A stretch of DNA of 64,000 nt from Bursaphelenchus xylophilus (GCA_904066235.2 CAJFCV020000002.1:3348001-3412000), one strand, 5' to 3'; positions 1-11,900 are shown, counted from the first letter of the stretch. Translations and numbers: made by a program. The notes: generated by a model from the letters alone, not told the origin.

Positions 1-65
1 TCGTCCTAGGCCCTAAAGTTCTTTACAAGTTGCAGAAAACAAAGCAAAAAAACCATTGCCTTACA

Positions 66-214
66 TCAGTCTGTCGGGAAAATAATGTGGATTCGTCGCG
101 CGTTGGAATCGTCCATTATCGCGTTGCGACGGCTAGCTGGAGATTTGGTGCGCGACCGCAAAGACGCGAGAAATTTTGCTGCAAGAAAACCACATTATTT
201 TTTCGACAGACTGA
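66..214. mobile_element. TCAGTCTGTCGGG-ended MITE, type A, complete
   Basis: The left end TCAGTCTGTCGGGAAAATAA and the right end TTTTTTCGACAGACTGA are inverted copies. Type A elements (about 150 bp) continue inward with TGTGGATTCGTCGC and carry a central GCGACGGCTAGCTGG block. There is no coding capacity, so this is a non-autonomous element. Confidence 0.85.
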
Positions 215-359
215 TGGCGAAAATTCTGCGCGAAACCTATTGCCTGCAGGCGTTGCGATACCTGCACTTTACCCAATAAAAACTTTGTTTTCTCTATAAA
301 ATAATGATCTATGTTTTATACGCACTCCCTTGCTACCAACCGTCTTATTTTCCTAATTC

Positions 360-525
360 TGTATTTCAATGGCATTTCGAATGTTCCGACCTGTTTTATT
401 TTTCACTAGAAAAGGTGCTCGCAATTTGTGCTTACCACTTGTAGCGCTGGGCTTTCAGTGTTCATTCTACAAGTGGCTACAATCTCAGTGGAATCCTCTA
501 TGGACACTGTAAGATAGTGGAACAA
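360..525 (+). repeat. Dispersed repeat R190, copy 1
   Basis: This segment recurs at 4150-4270, 5157-5355 and 14645-14830. The shared blocks include TTTCAATGGNATTTG and TTCATTCTACAAGTGGCTAC. Three of the copies lie at a distance upstream of the three plus-strand receptor genes, as expected if flanking DNA was duplicated with them. No coding function is seen. Confidence 0.6.
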
Positions 526-599
526 ACTTGACGTGTGTGAAGATCAAGTGATGTCAAGTCAGGGAACCGTAACGCTTACATATATTACATAATGTAAAA

Positions 600-1632
600 A
601 CTATTGAAAGGCCATGAAAATACATTTTTCAAAAAGATTGAAGAAAAGTCCGTGGCCATGACCTCCGGCGGAGGCGGCGCAGGAATCGGGGTCTTTCGGA
701 TCGAAGTTCACCAAAAATTTTCTGGGTTTTTCGATATGAGATTTGATGTTGAAGACAGCGAAGAAAATTGCAGTACGTCACAAGCAATGCAAAAAAAAAT
801 CAGCGGCCTCCCAGAAAAGCCAGAATTGCACAGTGCAAAACGAAACCGCGTTTTTTTGCACAGTGATGTTGCCGGACTGATTTTTGGCGTTTGCACTGTG
901 CGAAAAAAGTCAGGATGCGAGCGACGGCCCAAAAAATATTGCACCTGAAAAAAGCAAGAAATTGCACAGTGCAAAGAAAACTTTTGTTTTTGCACAGTGC
1001 ATGTTGCCAAAATTACCCTTACTTTCCGGACGGCCTAGTCTGCATCTTGCCAAAAGGTCGGAAGTGAGAGAAGCTATTAGTATATACATCAAAAATGTCT
1101 CTAGACCCTTCAAAATGTCTCTAAACCCTTGAAAACCACTGAAGAACCTCGCAGAATATGGCAGAATCCCTTTGACAAAGCCATTGGCCGATGGCTGAAA
1201 AAATCCTGTCCCACCCTTTAATAGAGCACGTATGCATGTGTTGTTTGTCCTGTACTCAATTTACCTTCGAATGAAACAATGAAACTGTATGGCATTGAAT
1301 ATCAAAGTGGGCGGGAGACATTTCTCTTCTGTCGAGTATGGGACTCTCCAAGTGGTTAGCGTTCTGTTGGGTGTTGTTTTGACAAAAACGCAATGTTTTT
1401 TTTAAAATTTCATCAAAGCTTCTGTACCTACAAAACATCTTCAGACGCTTGTTTTACAGTAAACTTCAATCCCATTCAACAAGTTATAGTTAAAGCACTA
1501 CCACGGTGTGACGTTGTTATAGCTTAACGTAAGGGTTTACAATGTTTTTGGAATAGGCTCCACCTAGTTGAATTGCGGTTTGAATGAACGTCTCGTCTCA
1601 ACAAGCCTGCTATCTATAGTAATTAAATTACC
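600..1632. other. Receptor 1 upstream region with TGCACNGTGCA repeats
   Basis: I see no supportable gene here. Between about 780 and 1010 there are several TTGCACAGTGCA palindromes and a GTGCGAAAAAAGTC block. The same material recurs at 18190-18295 and 27490-27590. The stretch 1415-1500 resembles the regions at 6360-6560 and 16010-16180 upstream of the other plus-strand receptors, so it may hold the duplicated promoter. Confidence 0.45.
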
Positions 1633-3357
1633 ATGGAGCTTCGGGAGGTTTATCCCGACATTTGCTTCGGTTTGACTACCGTATCGCTCACACTGTCTTT
1701 GCTGGTAATTTTCCTATCGTATCGGGTGCACAAAGGCAGTCAAAAAAGCGAATACGCTTGGATTATGGCGTTCAACGCGATGGTCGACATGTTTTACTCG
1801 CTAGCTCATGGAATTGTGGTACCAGTAAGTTGCTCACGACAAAATCAAAGCTGAATTTAGAGCGCAGTGGTAGCCACAGCAACCACAGCCTACTTTACGA
1901 TGGAAAATCCTTACTTGCAAAACATTTCGACGCTCACTGTTCAAATTGCCGCCTTTTTTCAAGTCGTCGCGGTTCTTTGCTCCGTGCCTTGTAATACGGT
2001 TCATTTTTACTATCGCTATCGGTTGCTGTGCAAGGGCGATATATGGAGTAAACGGAGGTATCTGGCGGCCTATGGGATGGCGCTGGCGGTCATATTAGGT
2101 ATTGCGTTATTGTCCTGCATTCCGGCAAATGTTGCGAATGACAGAAGCAAAAAGGAGCTGGTGGCGATTGGTGGAGAGATTCGGCCGCATGTCATTGTGA
2201 CACTGGTAAGGTTGTGTACAAGTATTGTTTTGGTCCTGGCGAAGAGACAGCGTCACGACTCTTGCGGGTAACCACTCTGCGGGCAGCCGACATTTGCCGA
2301 TTAAGATTACGCTTTTTCTACCGTAATCTATAACAGAAAATATTGCATTGGTAACTCCCCAGTACTGCAGTACTGAGAAGTACACGAATCTATTCATCCC
2401 TCACTTTCAAAGTTATAGGAACTTGTTTTTGAAAATGGTTTCTGAACCTTTAAAAATTCCCGGTTAACCTTATTGTAGCTATTCAAGCCACTGATACACC
2501 TGGAAACTTAACTCGCATTATCTAACTGTTAAATAAAACGTTTGAATTTCCTTTTGTAAGCAAATGTTGGCTGATTTCCACAAAAAATGCCAGCAGAACG
2601 TCTGTGGTTCTTCTAGCTGCCCGCAAAGTGGTGTGGTCCCGCCGATGAGACTCTCGGCCAGTCCCCTTTTCAGTCTGTCGGGAAAATAATGAGCACGCTG
2701 ACGCATCGAAAATCGCATGAAAATGAATTGCGTTGCGACAAAATCAAACTGCTTTCCACCTGGCGGAACTATCGGCGCATGGACATTCATTTCTTCAAAC
2801 ATTGCTCATTATTTTCCCGACATACTGATATTCTGCCTTCGTTTTTACAAAACCTGCAGCCTTTCTAACCGTCTCGTTTTCAGAACGACCCAATTGTTTT
2901 GCTCTGCATGTTCGGCTGTCAGCTGATGTTCGTTGTCGAATACGGGGTTATGATTTTTTGCGGCCAACGAATTATACACCAAGCTCGACAAGGGATCCGT
3001 GCGGCGACAATTTCCACACAAAAAGCGCAAAAACATCTGATCACGTTGATGATTTTGCAGGTAGGCATTATCATCAATAAACACGGCCATTCCTTTACGC
3101 CTTTTTTCCAAAATATCAGCAAATTTCAGGCGGCGTATCCGTTGATTCTGTACTTTATTCCATTCGTCTACATTATGATCATAATTTTGATGGGTATCAA
3201 ATTTCAAAGCGCCAGCTATATCGCCGGCTTATCTGTGCAATTATTATCGCCTCTAAATTCAATATCGGTGCTCACGCTGATCCCGGCGTACCGTAGAGCC
3301 TTCACCAAGAAGTCATCAGCAACTTCTGGACAGTTGTTTTTTTCTGTTAGTCGATAA
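1633..3357 (+). CDS. Chemoreceptor-like 7TM GPCR 1
   Basis: Predicted serpentine chemoreceptor of 313 aa, expected in the plasma membrane or cilium of sensory neurons. Exons are 1633-1824, 1861-2205, 2884-3060 and 3130-3357, all joining in phase 0 at GT/AG sites. Seven hydrophobic segments are spread over the four exons. After TM3 comes HFYYRYRLLCKG, and TM7 ends in LNSISVLTLIPAYRR; both suit nematode serpentine receptors, probably the Str superfamily, though I cannot fix the subfamily. The start MELREVYP aligns with receptors 2 and 3. Intron 2 (678 bp) carries a complete type-B MITE at 2671-2828. Ligand unknown. Confidence 0.85.
2671..2828. mobile_element. TCAGTCTGTCGGG-ended MITE, type B, complete
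   Basis: Type B copy in intron 2 of receptor 1. The left end is followed by GAGCACGCTGACGCATCGAAA, and the right end reads GCTCATTATTTTCCCGACATACTGA. Type B differs from type A in its interior (GCATCGAAAATCGCAT, AATGAATTG and CAAAATCAAA blocks). Confidence 0.85.
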
Positions 3358-3757
3358 ATGTTGCGTTGATCAAGTTTGTAGCTTATATATGCCTTATATA
3401 AATATATGGCCTTCAAAACACACCTAAATATTACGTAGTGAAAATCCGTTTCCACAAAATGTTTATCCACGGATGTACTATGAGAAATCTGTCGAAAACA
3501 TTGAAATATGCATGTATTGTAAGTGCTGCTGTCACCAAACAAACGACAAAGTACGGGTAAAACACAAATAATTACCTCAGACTAAATAATAACGAACTCA
3601 TAAAAACTCAATAACAACCGCTGACTACACTTTTTCAAAAGTGCGTGGACTTTTTGTCGCAAGCCTTCCGCACAGTGCGTTTTGCCGTTTGCACTGTGCG
3701 ATTGAAAAATCATGGGTTTTTTGGCGCCAAAGTGAGGCTGATGGTAAAATGTCGAAC

Positions 3758-3880
3758 ATCAGTCTGTCGCTAGGTCGCTAAAGTGAAAATCAATTTGATT
3801 TTGCCGCGACACAACTCATTTTTTTGGCGGCGATACGATTTTCGATGCGACAGAGTGCTCATTATTTTCCCGACGGACAA
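3758..3880. mobile_element. Type B MITE, internally deleted
   Basis: TCAGTCTGTCG is followed directly by the interior right half of a type B element (GCGATACGATTTTCGATGCG) and ends in TTTTCCCGACGGAC. Part of the left half is missing. Confidence 0.7.
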
Positions 3881-4315
3881 TTTGCGGCTTCGCGAAGAAC
3901 GCTGATGACATTACTCGGCTCACAAATTGCTAAGAATTTGCGCGGCTTTGGCGCTGTAAACCCTCGAACTTCGCGAAAAATTGCTTTGCTCAGAGCATTT
4001 GAAATTTTCTTTGCGACATAAGTTTCAAAAGCGCACGAGTTTCATTTTTTCACAGCGAAAAAAATCATTTTTTTAGAGTGCAACATAATTCGGGACCGCT
4101 ATAAATATAAATATAAGGGCATTTCGCGGCGAGTAGTAAATTATAAATGGTTTTCCGAATACCACATTCCAATGGGATTTGGGTTGTTCCCGCTTGCAAA
4201 CGTTTCTGGGAAAGAAATAAAACAAGTTGTGCTTACCGTTATTCAGCGTTCATACTACAAGATTTGCCTAGCTGCAGTCCTCAATATAAAACCTCAGCGA
4301 CGCTTGTGGCTCAAT
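3881..4315. other. Gene-free stretch with R190 copy 2
   Basis: No ORF here has coding character. The stretch 4150-4270 is a diverged copy of the dispersed R190 repeat. The rest is AT-rich sequence of no recognised type. Confidence 0.4.
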
Positions 4316-4316
4316 A

Positions 4317-4434
4317 TCAGTCTGTCGGGAAAAGAATAATCACAATTTTGCGGCGAAAATCGTACCGCTGCTGAGAAAAGTGATTGTGTTGCGGAAAGGG
4401 AAGGTCTGTGCTCATTATTTTCCCAACAGACTGA
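4317..4434. mobile_element. Type B MITE, short variant
   Basis: Both ends are present (ATATCAGTCTGTCGGG on the left, CCCAACAGACTGAT on the right) around a shortened type B interior. A degraded type A copy follows at about 4443-4580, starting CCGTCTGTCGGGAAAACAAT. Confidence 0.75.
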
Positions 4435-4770
4435 TGTAATAGTTATCCGTCTGTCGGGAAAACAATAAGGATTCGTAGCGCTGAGCAAAAGAATCAACAC
4501 TTTGTGGCTCTCCGCGGCAGGAATTTGATGCGCGATAGCGACGAGGCGAGATATTTTTCTCCGACAAGCCCACGTTATTGCTCATTGTAGTGGCGGACCT
4601 GATCCAGTGGCAAAAAACGTACCGTTTTGCACCGGAGAATTATAAATGGAAGGTTATATAATAGTTTTAGGCTGGCTAACCAGGTTGCAGCGTAGAAGCG
4701 TAGCTAGAAAGGGGGAGGGGGGCACCCCGAGGCCAAGAAAAAAAGAAAAAATCGCCGGGAGGGACCAAGC

Positions 4771-5022
4771 TACAGTGGCGGATCTGATCCAGTGGCAAAA
4801 TCGTACCGTCTTTTATCCGCAAAGTATCAAAAAATGTGGCAAAATACCTCCCTCTCCAATTGAAAAAAACTCCGATTTCAGAAACATGATAGTATTTTCG
4901 TGAGGAAAAGGCCTTCAAACGGAGTTTTTAGTTGAAGAGGGAGACATTTTGCTGCATTTTTTTGATACTTCCTGGATTCAGAATGGTACATTTTTTGCCA
5001 CTGGATCAGGTCTGTCACTGTA
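4771..5022. mobile_element. TACAGTGGCGG-ended fold-back MITE, copy 1
   Basis: A 252-bp element with inverted ends: TACAGTGGCGGATCTGATCC on the left, and a right end whose reverse complement is TACAGTGACAGACCTGATCC (17 of 20 match). The arms continue inward through CAGTGGCAAAA and ACCTCCCTCTCCAA. A second full copy is at 45835-46083 and a half copy at about 4588-4640. Confidence 0.8.
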
Positions 5023-5156
5023 TTTTCCCGACACACCGATGAAACGAACTTGTTGCTCGAAAGTGTTGCGACTTCTGAATTTCACCCAAAAAAAGTTGTT
5101 TTCCCCATAAAACTAATGATCTAATTGTAAGGGTGTGATGTATTAGGTACTCGCCA

Positions 5157-5355
5157 GTTACGTAACATATATTTTCCGAATGCCACATTTCAATGGGATT
5201 TGTAGATGGTTCTCGGTTGTCTTGTTTGCTTTCCGAGAATCTATCTACAGTTTGTGCTTACCATTGGACGTGTTGAGCTTTCAGTGTTCACTCTACAAGT
5301 GGCTACAACCTCGGCGGAGTCATCAAGCCTACAGTGTGAGCAGGTGGAACAACGC
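5157..5355 (+). repeat. Dispersed repeat R190, copy 3
   Basis: Close copy of 14645-14830. The similarity also covers the preceding 120 bp (GATGAAACGAACTT...AAAGTTGTTTTC), so the duplicated block is about 300 bp. No coding function is seen. Confidence 0.65.
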
Positions 5356-6119
5356 AAACGGGTTTTTTCGGCTCCTCCGGCTTTGCCCTATTTTTTCATA
5401 GGCATCAGACTTTATAACTACATTGCTTTGTCCGTTCAATTTGCTTATGTCTACGTTGCGTGGTATGCATAACTTCCTCAAAAAATTTGCCGTATTCTTT
5501 GTTCGCTAAATGTATTCCATTCTTAAATTGCTCTGGGCTCCCCAGTTAATTGGAAAATGAATTTGGGATTGCACGGTGCAAAAAGCAGCGACCACAAAGT
5601 TCGGACACTCCGCACTACGCATTCTGTGGAATTTTTGATCTGCATGTCTCTCTGATTTTTTGCTTTTAGCGTGACAACTTCCCGTTCTTACTGTAGCGGC
5701 ATGTGTCGGGAAAATAATGAGCACAGTGTCGCAGCGCACATCAAAAAAAGTGAAAAAACAAGGAACCTCGGAGCATTAATTTTTGACGAAATGTCGCTGA
5801 ATTATCGAGTCACAAAAGAAAACTTTCCTATAGAAAGTTTTTTTTTTTGAGAAAAAAATTTTTTCGAAGAAAAAAATAATTTTTCGGACTCGAATTCATT
5901 CTGTGGCACTTCGCAAAAAGTCAATGATCCGAGATTCTTTGTTTTTTCAATTTTCTGAAAGAATTTTTTTGACGTGTGGCAGTCTCCCTGCGTTTTAGTC
6001 CATTTTGGGCGCTTGTCTTGAAATTCAGGGTTTTCGTGTTGGGACCCAAAAAATGTAAAGGGCGATTTCCCAATCATCATAAAATTTGGTCACAAAAAAA
6101 TTAATTTTTTTGACGTGTT
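5356..6119. other. Gene-free repeat-rich stretch
   Basis: The only recognisable pieces are a solo MITE end at 5703-5745 (TGTCGGGAAAATAATGAGCAC) and an imperfect fold-back of AAAAAATTTTTTCG type near 5830-5885. No gene can be supported. Confidence 0.4.
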
Positions 6120-6238
6120 GCGCCGATAGCGTCACTGAAGTGAAAAGAGATTTGATTTTGTTGCGACAAAATTCATTTTCTCGGCGGCGATGCGATTTTC
6201 GATGCGACAGAGTGCTCATTATTTTCCCGACAGGCTGA
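6120..6238. mobile_element. Type B MITE, left end missing
   Basis: Begins inside the element (GCGTCACTGAAGTGAAAAG) and runs to the intact right end TTTTCCCGACAGGCTGA, followed by TA. Confidence 0.75.
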
Positions 6239-6359
6239 TAGTAAAAAAAAGTTTTACAATTTGCGGGGGTAATTGAGGAAGTGATCAGTTGAACTCGACC
6301 GTCTCCCCTCCCCCTACTTGTAGCGTTATATTTTAACGAACAATATGGCGTGAAAATTA

Positions 6360-6560
6360 GAAAAACCAATTCGGTGTGTTTTGGATACAATTTGTCGATA
6401 ACAACGCCGGCTTCCGTTGTTTTACACTGTAAACATTAAACATATTTCATTACTATTATTCGGCTGTAGTCTTGGGTGAACTTTAAGTTATTACATAAAT
6501 TGTCACGTTATGCGTACGGTCGGCCCTAAATCGAGATATACGAATCGTTCGAAGGTCCCA
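6360..6560 (+). promoter_or_regulatory. Candidate displaced receptor promoter block
   Basis: Shares GTGTGTTTTGGATACAA, TTACACTGTAAAC and GGCTGTAGT-type blocks with 16010-16180, which lies about 100-270 bp upstream of receptor 3, and more weakly with 1415-1500 upstream of receptor 1. Here the next receptor start is about 2.4 kb away, with repeats in between. The promoter role is inferred from position only. Confidence 0.35.
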
Positions 6561-6749
6561 CTTTACAACCGTTTATTGAAATCCGTCTTATTTGTCTCGG
6601 CCGCACGTACCATTCTTTAACGCCCTGGATTACCGCGGGGTGTTCCGGACTTATCCGAAATTGCACTGCCCTTTTTCGCATGCCAATTACGAACCGCGGT
6701 ATAAAAGGCTTGACGTGTTTTGGTATTTTTTATAAGGTGAGTGGACATT

Positions 6750-7200
6750 GGTTCTCTTTCGCACAGTGCATTTTGAACTGCTTCCCACGCTTGTCGCCAA
6801 TGCACAGTGCATTTTTATTTTTTCTCGCACGGTGCAAAACCAAAAAACGTGAATGCACGGTGCAATTTCTCTTCCGAACAGTGCGCTTTGAACTTTTTCC
6901 CACGCTTGTCGCCAATGCACAGTGCATTTTTTTTCGCACGGTGCAAAACCAAAAAAGGTGAACGCACCGTGCAATTTTTCCTTCGCAAAGTGCATTTCGA
7001 ACTTTTTCCCACGCCTGTCGCCAATGCACAGTGCATTTTTTTCTTTTTTTTCGCACAGTGCAACACCAAAAAAGGTGAATGCACTGTGCAATTTCTCATT
7101 CGACAGTGCGCTTTGAACTTTTTGCCACGCTTGTCGCCAACGCACTGTGCATTTTTCCTTTTTTTCGCACACTGCAAACCTCAAGAAAAGCGGTTTGCGC
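6750..7200. repeat. Tandem array, about 115-bp unit, four copies
   Basis: Four imperfect units, each with GAACTTTTTCCCACGCTTGT, CGCCAATGCACAGTGCATTT and an ACCAAAAAAGGTGAA block. Every unit carries several copies of the palindrome TGCAC(A/C)GTGCA. The array is open in several frames on both strands only because it is repetitive. Confidence 0.85.
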
Positions 7201-7287
7201 TGTGAAAAATGTGAGGTTCTTTGTGCACGGTGCGGCCGCGACAAAATGTCTATGCACTTTATGAAAATATTGTTTATATAATGCTAA

Positions 7288-7315
7288 TCAGTCTGTCGGG
7301 AAAATAATGAGCACA
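7288..7315 (+). mobile_element. Solo left end of type B MITE
   Basis: TCAGTCTGTCGGGAAAATAA followed by TGAGCAC, preceded by TAA, with no matching right end nearby. It lies within a stretch flanked by two copies of the CACTTTATGAAAATA motif (about 7250 and 7360). Confidence 0.6.
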
Positions 7316-7725
7316 AAGCGGAAGCCCAAATTCACAGTTCAAACTGAGGTAAAAAGTCTACGAACTTTATGAAAATACTACTCGCGCCATAAAGTCCCTA
7401 GTGGGTATTATTTATCAATTTTACGAACGTTTTTCATACCTCTAGCACGATGGAAGCGGATTGCACCCCGGTTTCGTTCTATTTTCTCTTGACATGCACC
7501 GAGAATAACAATTATTTTTTAAAGCATACAATTACCGCCTTCTTCTCTCATTGTTTTTTTAACTCTATTGAAACGGGCCGTTTGGGAAATGGTAGAACGA
7601 CATGGGTGCTTCATATACGTAACTTGTTTAACCGCTGCTTTGTATTGTTCTCAACAGAAGCTTGAATATGGCAAGAATGATGTCACCGCTTTTATATGCC
7701 GAGTATATAGTATATGAGTATATTA

Positions 7726-7889
7726 TGGTCCGCCGGTAAAATAATGAGCTCTCTGTCACTGCACCAATGCAGCGACTGTGTGTCGCTGAAGTTAAAGATC
7801 TTTGATTTTTTCGCGACACAATTCATTTCCTCGGCGGGCGATGCGATTTTCGATGCCACAGAGTGCCCATTATTTTCCCGACAGACTGA
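7726..7889. mobile_element. Type B MITE, complete
   Basis: Left end TGGTCCGCCGGTAAAATAAT is diverged; right end TTTTCCCGACAGACTGA is intact and followed by TA. The interior is type B (TTTCGATGCCACAGAGTGC). Confidence 0.75.
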
Positions 7890-8019
7890 TAGAACTCCTC
7901 CGTATAGCAAAACCTTTCTATAAAAACTCGATTTTGGGCCCCAGTAGTTGTACAGATATTGTTTTTATCGCTAACTTAGTGCCCTCTTTGTTGACACTTC
8001 TTAATATTATATTTACACA

Positions 8020-8739
8020 CAGGGGCGTATCTGGGGGCCCCCAGGCCGGGGTCAAAGAAAATTGCTCAAGGAGCAATAGATTTCCCGACCTAAAAAGTGA
8101 AAACCAAGAAAAACTCACCTTTTCTTTGTTGACATCAGCTTCGGAAAAAGCCATTCCACATGGAATTTGAATGGTGTCGTCTCTTCTTCTGGCTTCAGCG
8201 AGTCCTTGCGGTGAAATTTAGCCGTCTGGCTGCATTCCAATTCAAAATCCTGGAAAAAATTATATTATACTAGGTAGTTTGCTGAAGGGATTGACTCTAA
8301 CTTGGCAAAAACTCGATCAACATCACTCCTGGATGGTTCTTTGGAAAGCTACACCCATTTTCATGCTTAGGAATGTCCAAAATTACCTTCATTCGCCCAA
8401 AACACAAAAAATCTTGGATCAGCTGTCGTAAAAATTTTTGCCGAGCTGCCCTAAATCAGAAAACACAAAAAACATACCTTTTTTCAGTGATCGTCACTCA
8501 TCTTTCACCTTCTTTGTACCATTTCAAACAATAAAAAAATATTTTTTTTATTTTTTTGCGAGAGAGACCCGCCGTGTTGGGTCCCACAGCGGGAACATTC
8601 CTTATTTGCGCCTTGGCTTGGAGAACCTCGGACTTTAAGGGAGGACCTAGGTAATTTCCGCGAAAATTTTTTTGCATAATGACCCTTAGGCGTGACCCCC
8701 ACCCCCAGAATTTAATTTTTTTTGTCAGCTACGCACCTG
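8020..8739. mobile_element. CAGGGGCGTA-ended DNA transposon, non-autonomous
   Basis: Terminal inverted repeats CAGGGGCGTATCTG and CAGCTACGCACCTG (12 of 14 paired bases) bound a 720-bp interior with no transposase-like frame. Ends of the CAGNGGCGTA type are widespread among animal DNA transposons. I could not see a clear target-site duplication. A type B MITE fragment lies directly to the right at 8741-8800. Confidence 0.55.
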
Positions 8740-8916
8740 GCGACACATTTCATTTTCTCGGCGGCGATGCGATTTTCGATGCAACAGAGTACACTGATAG
8801 TAGTCATCGTGATTTTTGAGCAATTGAACTGCTCTATTATTATTCCTCCATGAATTTTTACCACCAGTTTTTTTCAGCAAACTTCCTTCCTTATATAACA
8901 TAATAATTCAATTGCC

Positions 8917-11900
8917 ATGGAGCTCCGGGAGGTTTACCCCGAAATTTGTTTCGTCCTGACCACTGTAGCAGTTACATTGTCTTCACTGGTAATCTTCCTA
9001 TCCTACCGGGTTCACAGAGGCAGTAAAAAAAGCGAGTATGCTTGGATTATGGCATTCAACTCGGTGGTCGATTTGTTTTACTCACTAACCCATGGAATTG
9101 TGGTACCAGTAAGTTGCCCACGGCAAAATCAAAGCTGAATTCAGAGCGCAGTAGTTGCCACAGCATCCACAGTGTATCTTAATATTGAAAATCCTTACTT
9201 GCGACACATTCCGGCATTCGCCGTTCAAATTGCCATCTTCTTTACACTGGTCGCGGCTCTTTGCCCAGCGCCTTCCAATACCGTCCACTTTTACTATCGC
9301 TATCGGATGTTGTGCAAGGGCGATATATGGAGCAAACGGCAGTATCTGGGCGCTTATGCGATTGCGCTAACTGGGATATTCTTTATTGCGGCGTTGTTCT
9401 TGGCTTCCGGACGCATTGTGACTGACGGAGACGAGTTGATGTCGATTGGTGGAAATGGATCTTCATTTCGTCCTCATGTCGTTGCGACACTGGTAAGGTT
9501 GACTATATATTATGTAGGCGATGAAAGGAAACTCTTGGCCGTTCCTCATGTTCTCGCAGAATTTTTCTGAGGACGTCACTTGGTGCGCTCGCAGAAAAGT
9601 GCATGTAAAAAACGGACTGTCCAAATTCAACGGAGTTTATGACAAGTGTAGCAGACGTGATCTAGCGGTCCGTCGGGAAAATAATGAGCATTGTGTGGCT
9701 GCGATAACATTCCTGTCGAAAGCCCCGACAACCCAGTAATCAGATCAGAGCTGAAGAGTCAAGTGATTTATTCAGTGGAAAGGAGGCCTTTTATTAGGTT
9801 GATTCAAAAGTTTTTCCACATGTCTTTAAAAAATTTTAAAAAATTTAGACCAAAGCCAGTGGGCCTGATATATATCTTGTTAGAAAGAAGGCTGTTTGTA
9901 GATTATAGTAGATTAATAACTTTTTACAACTTAGCAATTTGTAGTAGTAGCGCCGTGTTAAACCTTAACTACTCGAAGGAAGAAAAAGTAAACCGCCGGC
10001 GTTACGTCTAGAGTGGCTGTATCTTCTTAATATTCTCGAATATGGTATGCCTGTATGTAATCTCTATGGCATCGAGGACAATTTGCTATAGGGCTAGTCG
10101 AAAAATTTTTAGTGCGAAAAATCAAAAATTAGGGTCTGGCAAAAGTAGACCCTGTAGACGCAGCTATTAGAAGCACTAAGAGATAACGCTTTCTGTTATT
10201 GTAGTGTATGAGTAGCACTACAACGCCAATGCTAAACATTCGCGCTAGCTTTACCTATGCGGCAGAAAAATCGAATCTTTTTAATCTACCAATATTTTAC
10301 GAAATTTAGGGGATTTTTACAAAAACGTTTTCTGTTCATTACTCTTGCCCGGTATCCTAGTTATTTAATAAATAATTGATCCTACTTGACATACACTATC
10401 AGTTGCTAGACGCGCTAAGCTGAAGGTCCTCTTGAAATACCAGTAAAAAAAATTACAAAAATTCGCCTAAAAGTGCAGTTTATGCTACTTTTCTACCTTA
10501 TAAGGCAATTTCAGTTGGTGACTTTTTGAATGTATCATCCGCATACTGTCTTTGTACAACCTGAATGGCAGCCGAGTCAAAAAAATCTAACTCCTTTCAA
10601 AAAATTTTTAAAAATCTGCTTTTGATCGGTAGCTCGGCTCTCCGGCCAACTTTATGGGATGCTACAAAAAACGTCAGTGTAGATATAAGTAGAGCAATAA
10701 ATTCAGAAGAAACTACAGACATCCCCAGTACGAATAACCCAAAACCCGAGACTTTTTAGTGGGCTGGAAAATTGCTAGGGCCCGGGATATTCACCATGAC
10801 ACAAACGGAGAAGTTTTTAGTATTTTTGAAATATTCTGAAAGGAAGCTTGTATAAAATAAAATGCTACGAATCAAAAATTTTGCAATGTTCTGCCCCATA
10901 CATCTATGCTTTCAGTTTTAACGTACATTCAATCAGGCTCCAGGAATTTTATTTTGAGGTGTCTCAAAAAAATGTGGAAAAACTTTTGAATCAACCTAAT
11001 ATAAGGAAGCCCCACATAGGAAAGTACACTCAAATTTGAATAAATGCAGATCGTCCTTTGTGGGAAAATCCTCGAAGCTCGGTCGTTCGGCCCCGCAATT
11101 TCTCGGCGGTCATGCGATTTTCGATGCGACAAATTGCACATTGTGTTCCCGGCGGACCAAGATGTCGTATTTTGAAGTTTTTGCGTGGCTATTTATACAT
11201 AGATGTCTTATATCAGCCTGCCAGGAAAATTGTGAGCACTCTGTCGCATCGAAAGTCTCATCGCCTCACGTCAAACTGAGATAAGCTAAAACAGTCCGGT
11301 GAATGGGTTGGCAATATAGTTTTGTCGGGGAAGAAATGGGGACTTTTTGGGGCGAGAGAGTAACCGATAGCGAAGGGTCTATTCTGGTCACCGGACTCCT
11401 CAGTTTGACGTGCGAAAGTGAATTGTGTCGCGGCAAAATCAAATTGTTTGTCATCTCGCGACTTGGTTGGCGCAGCGGCATTGCGCTCATTATTTTTCCG
11501 ACAGTCTGATAGATACTGCCGAGAGTTCAGCTTCTTCAGGAAGCCCTTTTCAAGACACTTTCAACCTTTAACCGTCTTTTCTTTCAGAACCATCCGCTTT
11601 TCTTGCTCTGCATCTCCGCCTGTCAGCTTATGTTCGTCGTCGAATACGGCATTATGATGTTCAGCGGCCAACGAATTATACACCAAGCCCGACTAGGGAT
11701 CCGTGCGGCGACAACTTCCACGCAAAAAGCGCAAAAGCGCCTCATCATGGTGATGGTTTTGCAGGTACGCGACATGATCAATAAACATTGCCATCTGCCT
11801 ACTTTTTCCCTAATAATTATCGAATTTCAGGCACTGTATCCGCTGGTCCTGTACTTTGTCCCATGCATGTACGTGACGGCAATGATTTCGATGGGCGTGA

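Noticed and set aside
6687..7244. Long minus-strand open frame of 185 codons
   Set aside because: It lies wholly in the 115-bp tandem array; unit lengths keep frames open, and there is no domain or splice context.
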